From: Treponema sp.
GTDB taxonomy: Bacteria; Spirochaetota; Spirochaetia; Treponematales; Breznakiellaceae
Assembly: GCA_031258005.1 (NCBI GenBank)
Contig: JAIRNP010000005.1
Location: 1 to 45,781, forward strand
DNA: 45,781 nt
Direction: 5' to 3'
The notes below the pieces were generated by a model. That model saw only the letters and a list, made by a program, of their open reading frames with translations, had not been told where the DNA came from and did no database searches. Positions 27,854 to 37,771 of this stretch are shown piece by piece; the stretch's first letter is position 1, and each line of letters starts with the position of its first letter. The position numbers and the translations under genes are program-made.

Positions 27854-29320
27854 ATGCTGGTTCTAAAGAGGGCTTGTTTTTTGCTTATGCTCTTGCCCTG
27901 GCTTGTATGCGGACACGTTCAAGGGCTAGGCAAGACCGATGCGGGGGAGCCTCCGGCAACGCAGAACACGGCATGGGTTTTATCGGTAACGGCCTTGGAT
28001 GTTTCTTCTCTTCCCCATTCCCAGCAACTCTTAGGGGAGATTATGACCCGAACCCTCGTGGAGGCCTTGAAAAAAGTGGATCATCGGTTCCGGCCTTCTG
28101 AAGAATACCTCTATTATACCCATTACGCGTGGTCCAAGTCTCAGGCTGCGGCGGCTAAAACCCTGGTGGCAAAACGAGCAGAACGGGACAAGCTCCTCTT
28201 TGGCGGGGATCCTCCGTGGAAATATCGAAAAACCCTCAAGGCCCTTGAGAAGGAGATTGAAAAGCTTGAAGAAGCCCTGGGCAAGGCTGAAGCAGAGGTG
28301 CCCCTTATCGCGGAGAGACCGGTTTTTACGTTTTCTGATAATACCTTAAAAGGCATCTTTCCGCTGCCGCCCAAGCCTGGAGGAGAATACCGGTTTTGTG
28401 CCAACCAAAAGGCCGATGCCTTTCTTGCCGGGACTATCGGGACATTTCATGGCCGCTTATATATCAGCTTGAAACTATATACCCTTTATACCGACTCCTT
28501 TCAGTATGAGGACAGCAGTATTTTTTCCAGTGATACTATGGTCCAGGCGGTGGACGAATTGGTCAATAGACTTGTAGCAGTAGTTTCTGAAGCGCCCCCT
28601 GCGTCCCTTTTGGTACATACCAAGCCGGAAGAGGCCATCCTCTTGGTAGACGGTTCCTTTGCAGGCCGAGGTGAAGTAGGTCCTCGGGATTATCCTCCTG
28701 GTTCAATAGACATTGAGAGTTTTGCGGATAATTATACGCCCCTGAGCATGTCTTTGGACCTTACCGGGGGGGAGTTGGCAGAGTTGTATATTAATTTACA
28801 ACCGTTGAGCCAAAGGTCCCTTACCATAGCGGCTCCTGAGGAGGCCAGGGTGTATCAAGGGTCTCTGTATCGGGGAGAAACCCCGTTACCGGTAGACATA
28901 CCCCGCACTGCATTGGAACATTTCCAGGTTGAAACCACCGAAGGAAAGGTGGCATCGGTGATCATCCAGGGACGGGAACAGGCCGAAACAAGCCATGCCT
29001 CCCTGACTTTAAACCCAAAACCAAGCCACAGCGCGGAGGAACAACGGGTAGAAAAATCCCGGAGGCGCCTGTACGGTGCCTATGGAAGATTCTGGATTGC
29101 CTTGCCGGTGGCCTTTGTCATAAACGGTATAGCCGCTGCTCATATAAACGCCTACAATAGGACCGGTAACCCTGATTTGTACGATGGGGCCCTTACCCGG
29201 TATTATATTTCTATAGGAACGAGTATCGCCGCAGGTGTGGCTTTAGCGGAAACCTTTTACCGCATATTCCGTTATATGTGGACCGGTAGTGAAGGTGCGC
29301 CCTTCCTCGTAAAACAGTAG
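27854..29320 (+). CDS. Exported protein with PEGA-like domain, C-terminal TM segments
   Basis: 'LLVHTKPEEAILLVDGSFAGRGEVGPRDYPPGSIDIESFADNYTP'. Confidence 0.6.
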   Translation: MLVLKRACFLLMLLPWLVCGHVQGLGKTDAGEPPATQNTAWVLSVTALDVSSLPHSQQLLGEIMTRTLVEALKKVDHRFRPSEEYLYYTHYAWSKSQAAAAKTLVAKRAERDKLLFGGDPPWKYRKTLKALEKEIEKLEEALGKAEAEVPLIAERPVFTFSDNTLKGIFPLPPKPGGEYRFCANQKADAFLAGTIGTFHGRLYISLKLYTLYTDSFQYEDSSIFSSDTMVQAVDELVNRLVAVVSEAPPASLLVHTKPEEAILLVDGSFAGRGEVGPRDYPPGSIDIESFADNYTPLSMSLDLTGGELAELYINLQPLSQRSLTIAAPEEARVYQGSLYRGETPLPVDIPRTALEHFQVETTEGKVASVIIQGREQAETSHASLTLNPKPSHSAEEQRVEKSRRRLYGAYGRFWIALPVAFVINGIAAAHINAYNRTGNPDLYDGALTRYYISIGTSIAAGVALAETFYRIFRYMWTGSEGAPFLVKQ

Positions 29321-29339
29321 AAGCAGAAAAAGAAGGATC

Positions 29340-30233
29340 ATGACCATGGGAAGCTTTGCCCAACGTTTAAAAAAATTTTTTGGTATCCAACATGTGGTTT
29401 CCGAATCATTGTTTGAAGAATTGACGGATCTACTGGTAGAAGGTGATTTTGGCGCTGCCGGGGCCTACAAGACCGTGGATACCTTACGGGCTCTTTGTAA
29501 AAAAGAAAAGATCGCCGATGCCGAAGGGGTACGCCAAGGTTTAGCCAAACTGCTGGAAGAACTGCTCCTAGAACCAAGACAGGGCGCGGCGGTATCCCTG
29601 GATATACCCAAAGGGACCTTACAGGTGATCCTCTTGTTAGGGGTGAATGGGGTGGGAAAAACCACCACCGCGGCTAAATTGGCGGCGCAGTACCGTTCCC
29701 AGCATAAAAAACCGATCCTCGCTGCAGCGGATACCTTCCGGGCCGCGGCGATTGATCAGCTTAAAATCCACGGTGAGCGCCTCGGGGTGCGGGTGGTGGC
29801 CCATAAGCACGGCGGCGATCCCGCAGCGGTGATCTATGATGCCATTGAAGCGGCTCGTTCAGGGGGGGGAGACCTGATCATCGCGGATACCGCAGGCCGG
29901 ATGCATACCAAATCCGCCCTGGTGGAGGAATTAAAGAAGATAGATCGGGTAGTGGAAGCCAAAGCTGCAGGGGCCCGGTATATCAAATGGCTGGTGTTGG
30001 ATGCGACTACCGGCAGGAATGCCCTGGTTCAGGCCGCTACCTTTCACCAAGCAGTCGCGCTGGATGGGGTTATCCTGACCAAATACGACTCCAGCGCTAA
30101 GGGAGGGGTGGTTTTTTCTTTAGCCGAGGAACTCCAGGTGCCGGTGATCTTTATCTGTACCGGGGAAAAATACCCGGATATCCATCCCTTTGATCCTCAC
30201 CGTTATGTCCAGAAATTTGTCGGCCTTGCGTAG
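29340..30233 (+). CDS. ftsY: Signal recognition particle receptor FtsY
   Basis: 'LLGVNGVGKTTTAAKLAAQYR', 'AADTFRAAAIDQL', 'DTAGRMHTKSALVEELKKI', 'LTKYDSSAKGG'. Confidence 0.95.
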   Translation: MTMGSFAQRLKKFFGIQHVVSESLFEELTDLLVEGDFGAAGAYKTVDTLRALCKKEKIADAEGVRQGLAKLLEELLLEPRQGAAVSLDIPKGTLQVILLLGVNGVGKTTTAAKLAAQYRSQHKKPILAAADTFRAAAIDQLKIHGERLGVRVVAHKHGGDPAAVIYDAIEAARSGGGDLIIADTAGRMHTKSALVEELKKIDRVVEAKAAGARYIKWLVLDATTGRNALVQAATFHQAVALDGVILTKYDSSAKGGVVFSLAEELQVPVIFICTGEKYPDIHPFDPHRYVQKFVGLA

Positions 30234-31422
30234 CGGGTATGGACTGCTGCTGGTCTTGCTTATGACCGCAGCCAGAGACGCCGCCCCTGTGGATTGGTAT
30301 CGTTCCAATGCGGCAGGAATGATCTTAGAAGGCATTCCCTCCCGGATAGCAGCATTGCGAAATCCCTACTCCCTCTCAGTGGAGTTCATGGCTGCCCGGG
30401 ATCTTCCCGAACCCTTACAAGCCTATTACCGGTCCTCCTACCGAATCGAACTGCACACCCTCTACGAAGAAGGGGAGGAATCCCGGCGGCAATGGATCTT
30501 CAGGAATGAGCAGGGGAAGACCATGCTGGTTTCCTCTTTAACGAGTATTCCAGTAACAGAGCCTGATGAGGCAGGTGAGCCTAACCCTGTTTCAGAGGAG
30601 CAGCCTGCGGAAGCGGCTCCTGAAAAACCCCGGTTTACCGGGTTCATTGAAATCTATGATTTTCTTAATGGAAGCAGCCTGCTTATAGAAGAACACCACC
30701 TCGCCGAAGAGGGTACTGAAACCATCACCACCTACTTCTATAGGCAGCAACTGCTTGTTCGAGCGGAAACCCGGCTCAAAACTCCTGCTCCTATTGAGGG
30801 AGAAAAGGAAGAGGAAGACGAATTCCCTGGAACCCTAGGCGAAAAGATTGAACTGGTGCTGAGCGATTATTACCGGTATAGCCGTTCCCATGCCCTGCGG
30901 GCAGTGGAGCGAGTGTATCATCAGGAGGTTTCTATGGACACCGGTTTAACCCGCTTACCCTTTCCCCATCTCGGCCTTCAAGAGGCAGTGGAAGAACAAA
31001 AAAAGGCTTTTGTCAGCCCCAGTACGGCGTATGGTTCGGAATTCATGCAGGACCTTTCCCTTGAGGCCGCTCATGCCGGCGATCGGGTGGTATACACCAC
31101 GGATGAGCGGGGACGGATAGTAACCGAGATCCTTCAGGATGAAGCCGGGACTATTCTGAAGGAGACCCATAATACCTGGAACCGGGATCGGCTGACTTCG
31201 GTAGACTGGAAAACCGGGGAGGAGGAACGGCGCATTGAATATACCTACGATGAAGCAGGGGACCGTATCCTGGAACGGAATTACCTCAACGGGGTCTTGG
31301 AACGGCTTGTGCGCAGGGATACGGGTCAGGAAATCGAAGAGTTATATATGAACGGGAGCTTAGTCCTCCGGGCTATCTGGGAAGATGGCCGTAAAATATC
31401 GGAAGAACGGGTCCGTCCTTAA
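30205..31422 (+). CDS. Hypothetical exported protein (probable ATG start 30205, overlapping ftsY)
   Basis: N-terminal hydrophobic segment; 'EYTYDEAGDRILERNYLNGVLERLVRRDTGQEIEELYMNGSLVLRAIWEDG' RHS/MORN-like repeats. Confidence 0.65.
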   Translation: MSRNLSALRSGYGLLLVLLMTAARDAAPVDWYRSNAAGMILEGIPSRIAALRNPYSLSVEFMAARDLPEPLQAYYRSSYRIELHTLYEEGEESRRQWIFRNEQGKTMLVSSLTSIPVTEPDEAGEPNPVSEEQPAEAAPEKPRFTGFIEIYDFLNGSSLLIEEHHLAEEGTETITTYFYRQQLLVRAETRLKTPAPIEGEKEEEDEFPGTLGEKIELVLSDYYRYSRSHALRAVERVYHQEVSMDTGLTRLPFPHLGLQEAVEEQKKAFVSPSTAYGSEFMQDLSLEAAHAGDRVVYTTDERGRIVTEILQDEAGTILKETHNTWNRDRLTSVDWKTGEEERRIEYTYDEAGDRILERNYLNGVLERLVRRDTGQEIEELYMNGSLVLRAIWEDGRKISEERVRP

Positions 31423-31456
31423 GCGGAGGGGATCTATCTATAAAAGAGGAACCTCG

Positions 31457-32842
31457 GTGAAACGCAGTGCGATAGTACAGAAACTCCTCCGCAGAGGAGG
31501 CCCTTTACCCCAGGTGAGATGGATAGGCTTTGTGGCCTCTCGGTATGTATCCAGGAAGCGCGGGAAGTCTCCTTCCCCGATTCTGGCAGTTTTAGGCATC
31601 GCCACCGGCGTACTGGCCCTGACGGTAATTCTCGCGGTAATGAACGGTTTTCAACTGGGTTTTATCGAAAGTATCCTGGAAATCGCTTCATACCATATTA
31701 GGGTAGAGAAGCCGGGTTCTGAATCCGGGGATCCCAAGGCCTTGCTGGATGTCATTCCCCCTATAAAGGGCCTTCCGGGGATTGACTCAGTTACTCCCTT
31801 GAGGGAATTTCATGGGCTTATCCGAGGAAACCGGGGAGGGCCCCAGGTGGCCCTCATCCGAGGGCTCCCTCCAGATGTGCTGGAACAAGACCGGGGTATG
31901 GCGAAAAAATTGGTTTTTGAGGCCGGTTCCTTTGACCTGAGTACAGAAGGTTCCGTCCTCTTGGGCGTGGAACTAGCCAGGCGTCTTTCTGTAGGACTGG
32001 GGGATGAGATTACCCTGGTTTCCGTGGCCGGCCTCTTAGGGGATGATCCCGCGGTCTCTGCCACTGCTACCGATTCCTATCTCACGGTAAGGGGTATCTT
32101 TCGTTCCGGCTTCTATGAATACGATCTGGGCTGGGGCTTTATCAACCTGGATACCGCAGAAGCCCTTGGGGGAGGGGCTCTGTTCTTGGGGATCAAGCTC
32201 AAAAACCGCTGGCAGGATAGCCGGGCATTGGGGCTTATCCGCCCGGTCTTGACCGCCTCCTTTCCAGGAGAACCGGTGGCCTTGAGAAGCTGGCGAGCGT
32301 ATAACCGGGCCTTTTTTGGGGCCCTGCGTACGGAAAAACTCCTCATGTTTGTGGTGGTGGGGCTTATCTTTATCGTGGTGGGCCTCAACATCTTCCAGGC
32401 TCAGCGGCGGATGGTTCTGGAACGGCGGGAAGAGATTGGTTTGTTTCGCGCCTTGGGAGCCGGGGACCGGGCAGTCCGGCTGGTATTCGTCTGGGACGGT
32501 TTTATCATCGGTTTTACCGGAGCAGGGATGGGTATGGTCTTAGGGCTTTTGATTGCTACCCATATCAGCCAGTGCTTTACGATCCTTGAAGCAGGGGTGA
32601 ATGGGATCATCCACGGCTTGAATTCCTTGACCGGTATACTCATGGGACATTCCCCGAATCTAGAGGACTTCGCGATCTTTTCACCGGCGGTTTTTTATAT
32701 TAAAGAGATTCCTTCCCGGATCATACCTCAGGAGGTGTTTCTCATATACCTTTTTGGTTTTTTGTCTGCCCTGTTAGCGGCCTGGTTTGCCTCGGGAAAG
32801 GTTTCCCGGACTAGGCCGGCGGAGGTGTTACGGTATGAGTAA
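31457..32842 (+). CDS. LolC/LolE-type ABC permease (probable GTG start 31457; ORF extends to 31385)
   Basis: 'RYVSRKRGKSPSPILAVLGIATGVLALTVILAVMNGF', MacB/FtsX C-terminal TMs; SD AGAGGA before 31457. Confidence 0.85.
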   Translation: MKRSAIVQKLLRRGGPLPQVRWIGFVASRYVSRKRGKSPSPILAVLGIATGVLALTVILAVMNGFQLGFIESILEIASYHIRVEKPGSESGDPKALLDVIPPIKGLPGIDSVTPLREFHGLIRGNRGGPQVALIRGLPPDVLEQDRGMAKKLVFEAGSFDLSTEGSVLLGVELARRLSVGLGDEITLVSVAGLLGDDPAVSATATDSYLTVRGIFRSGFYEYDLGWGFINLDTAEALGGGALFLGIKLKNRWQDSRALGLIRPVLTASFPGEPVALRSWRAYNRAFFGALRTEKLLMFVVVGLIFIVVGLNIFQAQRRMVLERREEIGLFRALGAGDRAVRLVFVWDGFIIGFTGAGMGMVLGLLIATHISQCFTILEAGVNGIIHGLNSLTGILMGHSPNLEDFAIFSPAVFYIKEIPSRIIPQEVFLIYLFGFLSALLAAWFASGKVSRTRPAEVLRYE

Positions 32843-33542
32843 GCTCCTGGTAGCGGTGAAGGACCTGGTAAAAGATTATACTTCCGGCACGGAGACCCTG
32901 CATATTCTCCGGGGCATCAGTTTTGAGGTCCTCCAGGGAAGCACCGTGGCAGTAAGCGGTCAGAGCGGCAGTGGCAAGAGTACCCTCCTTAATATTCTCG
33001 GAGGGCTTGACCGCTGCGACGGGGGGGCTGTGGAAGTCGCGGGCGCGGACATTACGGGTCTTTCAGAAAGCAGCCTTTCCGGGTACCGACGGGACCGGGT
33101 GGGCTTCATCTTTCAGTTTCATTATCTTTTGAAAGACTTTACGGCCCTGGAAAACGTGATGCTCCCGGCTTATATGGCAGGCATGAAGAAAAAGGCGGCT
33201 CTGGAAAAAGCCCGGATCCTCCTTGAGGAGGTACACCTGGACGCCCGGCTCCACCATTTCCCCTCGGCCCTTTCCGGCGGGGAACGGCAGCGGGTTGCCG
33301 TGGCCCGGGCTTTGGTAAATGATCCGGATCTGATCCTGGCAGATGAACCCACCGGTAATTTGGACCCGGATAACAGCGCCGCCGTAGCAGAACTCCTTTA
33401 TGGGGCAGCGGAGAAGCGGGGTAAGACCCTCATGGTGGTTACCCACGATGAAACCGTGGCCCGCAGGGCCATGTACCGGTACACCCTTGAGGGAGGGCTC
33501 CTCATCGGGCCTGAGCAGACTCCTGCAAAGAGGCAGCCATGA
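32835..33542 (+). CDS. lolD: LolD-type ABC transporter ATP-binding protein
   Basis: Walker [10 protein letters not shown], '[32 protein letters not shown]'. Confidence 0.88.
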   Translation: MSKLLVAVKDLVKDYTSGTETLHILRGISFEVLQGSTVAVSGQSGSGKSTLLNILGGLDRCDGGAVEVAGADITGLSESSLSGYRRDRVGFIFQFHYLLKDFTALENVMLPAYMAGMKKKAALEKARILLEEVHLDARLHHFPSALSGGERQRVAVARALVNDPDLILADEPTGNLDPDNSAAVAELLYGAAEKRGKTLMVVTHDETVARRAMYRYTLEGGLLIGPEQTPAKRQP

Positions 33543-34804
33543 GCGGGAGGGCGGGCTTCTTCATTGCCTTGCGGTACCTTTTAGGCCGAGCCCATGAAGG
33601 GGGCCGGTACCTTCGCGGTGCGGCAACGGGGATCGCCTTAAGCCTGGTCCCTATCATCGTTACCCTCATCGTGGCAGACGGCATGATTGGAGGGATCACC
33701 GACCGGTACCTAGAACTGGGAACCGGTCACGTACAGGTCTATAATTTCAGAAATCCTGACCAGATCGACTCCATCGTTCCGCTTCTTGGGAATCTGGAAG
33801 GTATTCGGGGTGTGTGGGCCGAACAGTACGGCTTGGGGGTGCTGGTGGGTAAACAGGGGAAAACCGGTGGGACCATCCGGGCAATCGAAGCCTCTTTCTG
33901 GGAGGATCCGGGAAGCAGGGCGTACCTGGTTACCGTGGCAGGGGAGGCAAAGATTAGCTCTGACCAGGATGTACTCTTAGGGGAAGCCTTGGCAGGGTCC
34001 CTCCAGGTGGGCATTGGGGATACTATCCGAATCATGACCATCCGGCTTAGTTCCGAAGGCAGAACCATACCCCGGATGACCCCTTTTACGGTCCGGGGGA
34101 TCATCTCCTCGGGATACCGGGAATTGGATGCCCTCTGGTGTATCATCGGCTACGAAGCGGGTAAAAAGATCCTCCCCTCGGACTTATCCTCATCATACCT
34201 CATGGTTAAGATACAGGACCCCTACCGCCAGGCCGATGGCATGGCCCTATTCCTGAGGGAGTTTTTGGGATCCGGGTACAGCGTGTACACCTGGAAGGAA
34301 CTCCAGCAATCCCAGTACCGTTCCTATGAATCCACCCGGCAGCTCTTGCTCTTTATCATGGCCCTCATTGTACTGGTGGCAGCAGTGAACGTATCTTCTG
34401 CCACCTCCATGTTGGCGATTGAACGGCAGCGGGACATCGCCGTCCTCAAGTCTGCCGGGGCAAGTCCCGGGGCTACCAGCGGGATCTTTCTCTGGGGCTC
34501 TTTTCTGACCGGGTTGACCGGGGCAATCATCGGCATTGGGGCAGGGCTGTTCCTGGGGAGTACTATCAACGGTATTATTCATGGCTTGGAAGGGGTCTTG
34601 GGCTTTTTTTCCCGAATCTTCCGGAAAGAAGGGGTCAAAATCCTGGACCCGGGGTACTACCTAGAAACCATTCCTATTATTATTGATTGGACCGCGGTGG
34701 TACTCATCGGGATTTTTACCATCCTCAGTTCTATCCTCGCTTCCTGGATTCCCGCACGCCGAGCCGGGAAACTGCGACCTCTGGAAATATTGCGAAAATA
34801 TTAG
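33539..34804 (+). CDS. Second LolC/LolE-type ABC permease
   Basis: FtsX-like TMs, 'SATSMLAIERQRDIAVLKSAGASPGATSGIFLWGSFLTGLTGAIIGIGAGL'. Confidence 0.85.
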   Translation: MSGRAGFFIALRYLLGRAHEGGRYLRGAATGIALSLVPIIVTLIVADGMIGGITDRYLELGTGHVQVYNFRNPDQIDSIVPLLGNLEGIRGVWAEQYGLGVLVGKQGKTGGTIRAIEASFWEDPGSRAYLVTVAGEAKISSDQDVLLGEALAGSLQVGIGDTIRIMTIRLSSEGRTIPRMTPFTVRGIISSGYRELDALWCIIGYEAGKKILPSDLSSSYLMVKIQDPYRQADGMALFLREFLGSGYSVYTWKELQQSQYRSYESTRQLLLFIMALIVLVAAVNVSSATSMLAIERQRDIAVLKSAGASPGATSGIFLWGSFLTGLTGAIIGIGAGLFLGSTINGIIHGLEGVLGFFSRIFRKEGVKILDPGYYLETIPIIIDWTAVVLIGIFTILSSILASWIPARRAGKLRPLEILRKY

Positions 34805-34879
34805 CAGCAAGATCAGCTAAAAGTACGAGAGATTTTCAGATCCAGTCCCCCCGCTTCAAGAAGGTAATCCAGAGCGCCT

Positions 34880-35050
34880 ACGACGGGCGCACCTGCGGTG
34901 GGCGTAGCAGGGGGCCGCGTGGTAAACGATAAGGGCGCACGTCCCTTCGTTCCTACATTCTGCGGAGTGTCCTTACCTATCTTGTGGGTTTGGTTCCAAA
35001 GCGGCAAAGGCGGGTGGCAAGGGGCGTTAAACCCGCTGGGGGGCCCACTA
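34880..35050. repeat. Dispersed repeat copy B, abutting the IS66-like remnant
   Basis: Same conserved blocks as 22357-22565. Confidence 0.8.
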
Positions 35051-35828
35051 GAGGGGGTAAGGGAGACCGTACAGCAGCCCTCTGAAGAACTGGCGGAACA
35101 GTTGCCTGAAGCCGCACAGCTGCATGGGGAAGAGCGGGGAAGGAAAGAGAGCGGGAAGCTTGAATGGGTATGGGTGATAAGGAGCGCTCTGGCAAGGGTA
35201 TTCAGGATAGGGGGGAAAGGGGGAAGCGAAGGAGTGGAGCGGGTATGGGGGGATACTATTCTGCGATTTCTGGGGGGCATAGAAGCAATACGCGGGGAAG
35301 ATAGGGCCGTTAAGGGTGCTCCGGTTCTGCTGGGCGCATGAGATACGGGAGCTAGTCTATGGAGCTGAATAGGGGGACAAAAAGGTATCCGGGTAGGGGA
35401 AAAGGCTGCTGGGGGAGGTAAAAAAGATGTATGAAAGGATACCGCAGCGGGAAGGATTAAGGAAGATGCGGTGGAAACGGCGGATGAACAACCATCGGAG
35501 GTCGATAGAAAAGGCGGCGGTATACCGGGTGGCGAAACAAAGAGCGGCGGAAAACATAGCGAAGGGGATGCAAGAATGGGGGGATGCATAGTTTAGGCTT
35601 ATAGATCATGAGATACCTTCGAGAAACAACGCTGCGGAGCAGGTGATACGAGCGCTAGTAATAGTAACCCAGGGGAGGCGCAGTGAATGGGGGAACCGGT
35701 GGATGGAACGGTTCTTGAGTATACTGACAACCGGTACCCAGCAGGGGAAACCGGTTATAGATTTTCTGTACGATTGCGTCTATTCCGGCTTGAACAATCT
35801 TCCTTCACCATCCTTGTTGCAAGACTAA
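35050..35828 (+). pseudogene. Decayed IS66-family (TnpC-like) transposase
   Basis: 'ELAEQLPEAAQLHGEERGRKESGKLEWVWVIRSALARVFRI', 'AHEIRELVYGAE', 'NNAAEQVIRALVIVTQGRRSEWGNRWMERFLSILTTGTQQGKPVIDFLYD' across several frames and stops. Confidence 0.78.
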
Positions 35829-36013
35829 ATTATACTCTTTCTCATGATTAACTGGTGAACGGTTACGAAAATTCAATCACTCAAATCCTAATGGTGTCAG
35901 GCACCTTTTTAGGCCGGTGTCCGATACCGGACGTTTGCGCCTCCGCCGTAAAACAAGGCTTCTCCCAAAAACAACCACTACGCATTATTCCATAATCATG
36001 GTATAATAAGCAC

Positions 36014-36200
36014 ATGAGAAGGGAAAACCTGAACAAAGAAGTCGTAGTGGAAACGTTGCGGCGGAAATGGGATGCCATGCAAAACCATTTGGATGAGCGC
36101 GGCAGACATATTTGGGCGGCAGCCGAGGCCCAAGCATGAGGACACGGCGGTATCACCGGCGCGGGCAAGGAGTTCTTGGAAACCGTTTTGATCGGCTCCG
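36014..36200 (+). pseudogene. N-terminal fragment of ISAZ013-like (Rhodopirellula-type DDE) transposase
   Basis: 'MRRENLNKEVVVETLRRKWDAMQNHLDERGRHIWAAAEAQA*GHGGIT'. Confidence 0.6.
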
Positions 36201-36426
36201 TGATAAACGAAAGTAATATCCGGGGCTTGAATCGTGTAAGGATGTAAAAGTATACGGCAGAAACTTGTCAGGGCGATTACCCCGCTCATTGAGAATAAAG
36301 GCATGGATGGTTACAGCGTAACGAAGGAGCTAAACGAGGCGGTGGATATTGCAATGCAGGTTGCCGTCCAGAAAGACAAGTGTAAGTCCGTGGATGATTA
36401 CGCCAGGAAGTGTTTATTAATAAATC

Positions 36427-37266
36427 TTACAAGCTTGTGGATATGGTATAATTCCATTCGCCATGAAAGTCAGCATGAGCAATATTGATAGTACTGATCG
36501 TTTCATCACTGATTTTTATACCCGTTTCATACGTGGACTCATCAAGAACACCGGTAACCGTCAGACCGGCGGATGTTCTGGTTGCTCCAATCAGGGAAAG
36601 CACCAGGGCCGTATTCCTAAGCGGGATACCCTGCCAATTCTTGGAGATAAACGCAAACAACCGGTGTTCAATTTTGTTCCATGTGCTTGTTCCTGGCGGG
36701 TACTGTAATACCGTTATTTTTTTGCCGGTTTCATTGGCCAGCTTTTGAAGCTCCTATTTCCAAAGTCTGTTTCGCTAACCCTTGCTGCCGCCGCAATCCG
36801 CGGTGATGACGATTTCATCGGCTGTGCCGTATGATTGCTTTCCCTGTGCGTACCACCATTTCCTGATTGATTGTACCGCGAAGACGGCGGTATCGCACCT
36901 GATACCTACACGTACAAAATCTTGATTTTTGAACATGTAGTACACACCGAAGGGTGTGACTTTCCCGAGTCCTTTGAGCGGAAAATCATGGTCGAGGACT
37001 TGTATCGGATTGCCGTGCCCTTGATACGTTTTGCCGTTGTTCTTGAAGTTCCCGATGTTTTCCTTTTTCTTTGCGTCAATCGAAATAACCGGTATGCCTG
37101 CGGCATCCGCCTTTTTGCATCCTTCGTTCATATATTCAGACTGGGCATCACAGTCAGCGTGTGTTTCAGTTAGGGTCAACGTTTTCTTGTCCGCCTGTAA
37201 ACCATAGCCCCGTATTTTGAGCATTTCACCGACAACACCATGACCGGCTTTGTACCCTTTTTCCAC
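36427..37266 (-). pseudogene. C-terminal part of ISAZ013-like transposase (opposite orientation to the N-terminal fragment)
   Basis: 'GYGLQADKKTLTLTETHADCDAQSEYMNEG...VISIDAKKKENIGNFKNNGKTYQGHGNPIQVLDHDFP..GLGKVTPFGVYYMFKN..FVRVGI..DTAVFAVQSIRKWW...VITADCGGSKG' then 'FAFISKNWQGIPLRNTALVLSLIGATRTSAGLTVTGVLDESTYETGIKISDE...DFHGEWNYTI'. Confidence 0.85.
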
Positions 37267-37269
37267 GCT

Positions 37270-37480
37270 GCCGGTCTTTGTATATCAAGGAAGCATAAGC
37301 CTGGCCGCCAGCGCCATAAAGGATTACCTCAGTCCTGACATTATCCGGGAAATGTCTGCCGTAGGGAGTTTTCTGGTAGCAGCCATTGGGTATAACTTCC
37401 TGGGAGTCAAAGAAATCAGGGTAGCCAATCTCATCCCGGCTATCTTCATCCCCTGGCTCTATATGGGGATAGCAGGATAA
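37270..37480 (+). pseudogene. 3' remnant of a DUF554 family membrane protein gene
   Basis: 'SISLAASAIKDYLSPDIIREMSAVGSFLVAAIGYNFLGVKEIRVANLIPAIFIPWLYMGIAG'. Confidence 0.7.
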
Positions 37481-37695
37481 AGGTAGAGTACCAAGATTGG
37501 TCAAACCTGGCTTACGAGCATGAGCATGGGTTTTGTTGGTTAAGGAAACAGCTTTGGAGCACACATGGAATTGGAAGCACTGAAAGAAGCCTCTGGTATG
37601 CCCCTATGCTATAAACCTTTTTCCTATGCCTTTTCGTTAGAAGAAAAGCATGCCCTCCTCGTCCTGAACCTACGGGAGTTCGACCGAGAGAAAAA

Positions 37696-37748
37696 AGTCC
37701 GCGAATTTATTCGCATAATTCGCTGAAATGAGCGTTCATTCGCGGACT
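37696..37748 (-). terminator. Terminator for the M23/LysM gene (minus strand)
   Basis: AGTCCGCGAAT ... ATTCGCGGACT, 11-bp arms; minus-strand exit into TTTTTT. Confidence 0.7.
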
Positions 37749-37771
37749 CCTGATATTCCATCGAACTCACG

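Noticed and set aside
34813-35589. 258-aa minus-strand ORF (Pro/Ser-rich)
   Set aside because: Lies antisense to the IS66-like relic and the dispersed repeat; low-complexity composition; the plus-strand frames carry the recognisable transposase blocks.
37565-37726. 53-aa plus-strand ORF MELEALKEASGMPLCYKPFSYAFSLEEKHALLVLNLREFDREKKVREFIRIIR
   Set aside because: Possible small gene or remnant, but it overlaps the minus-strand terminator of the M23 gene and lies in a decayed region; no SD or family recognised.
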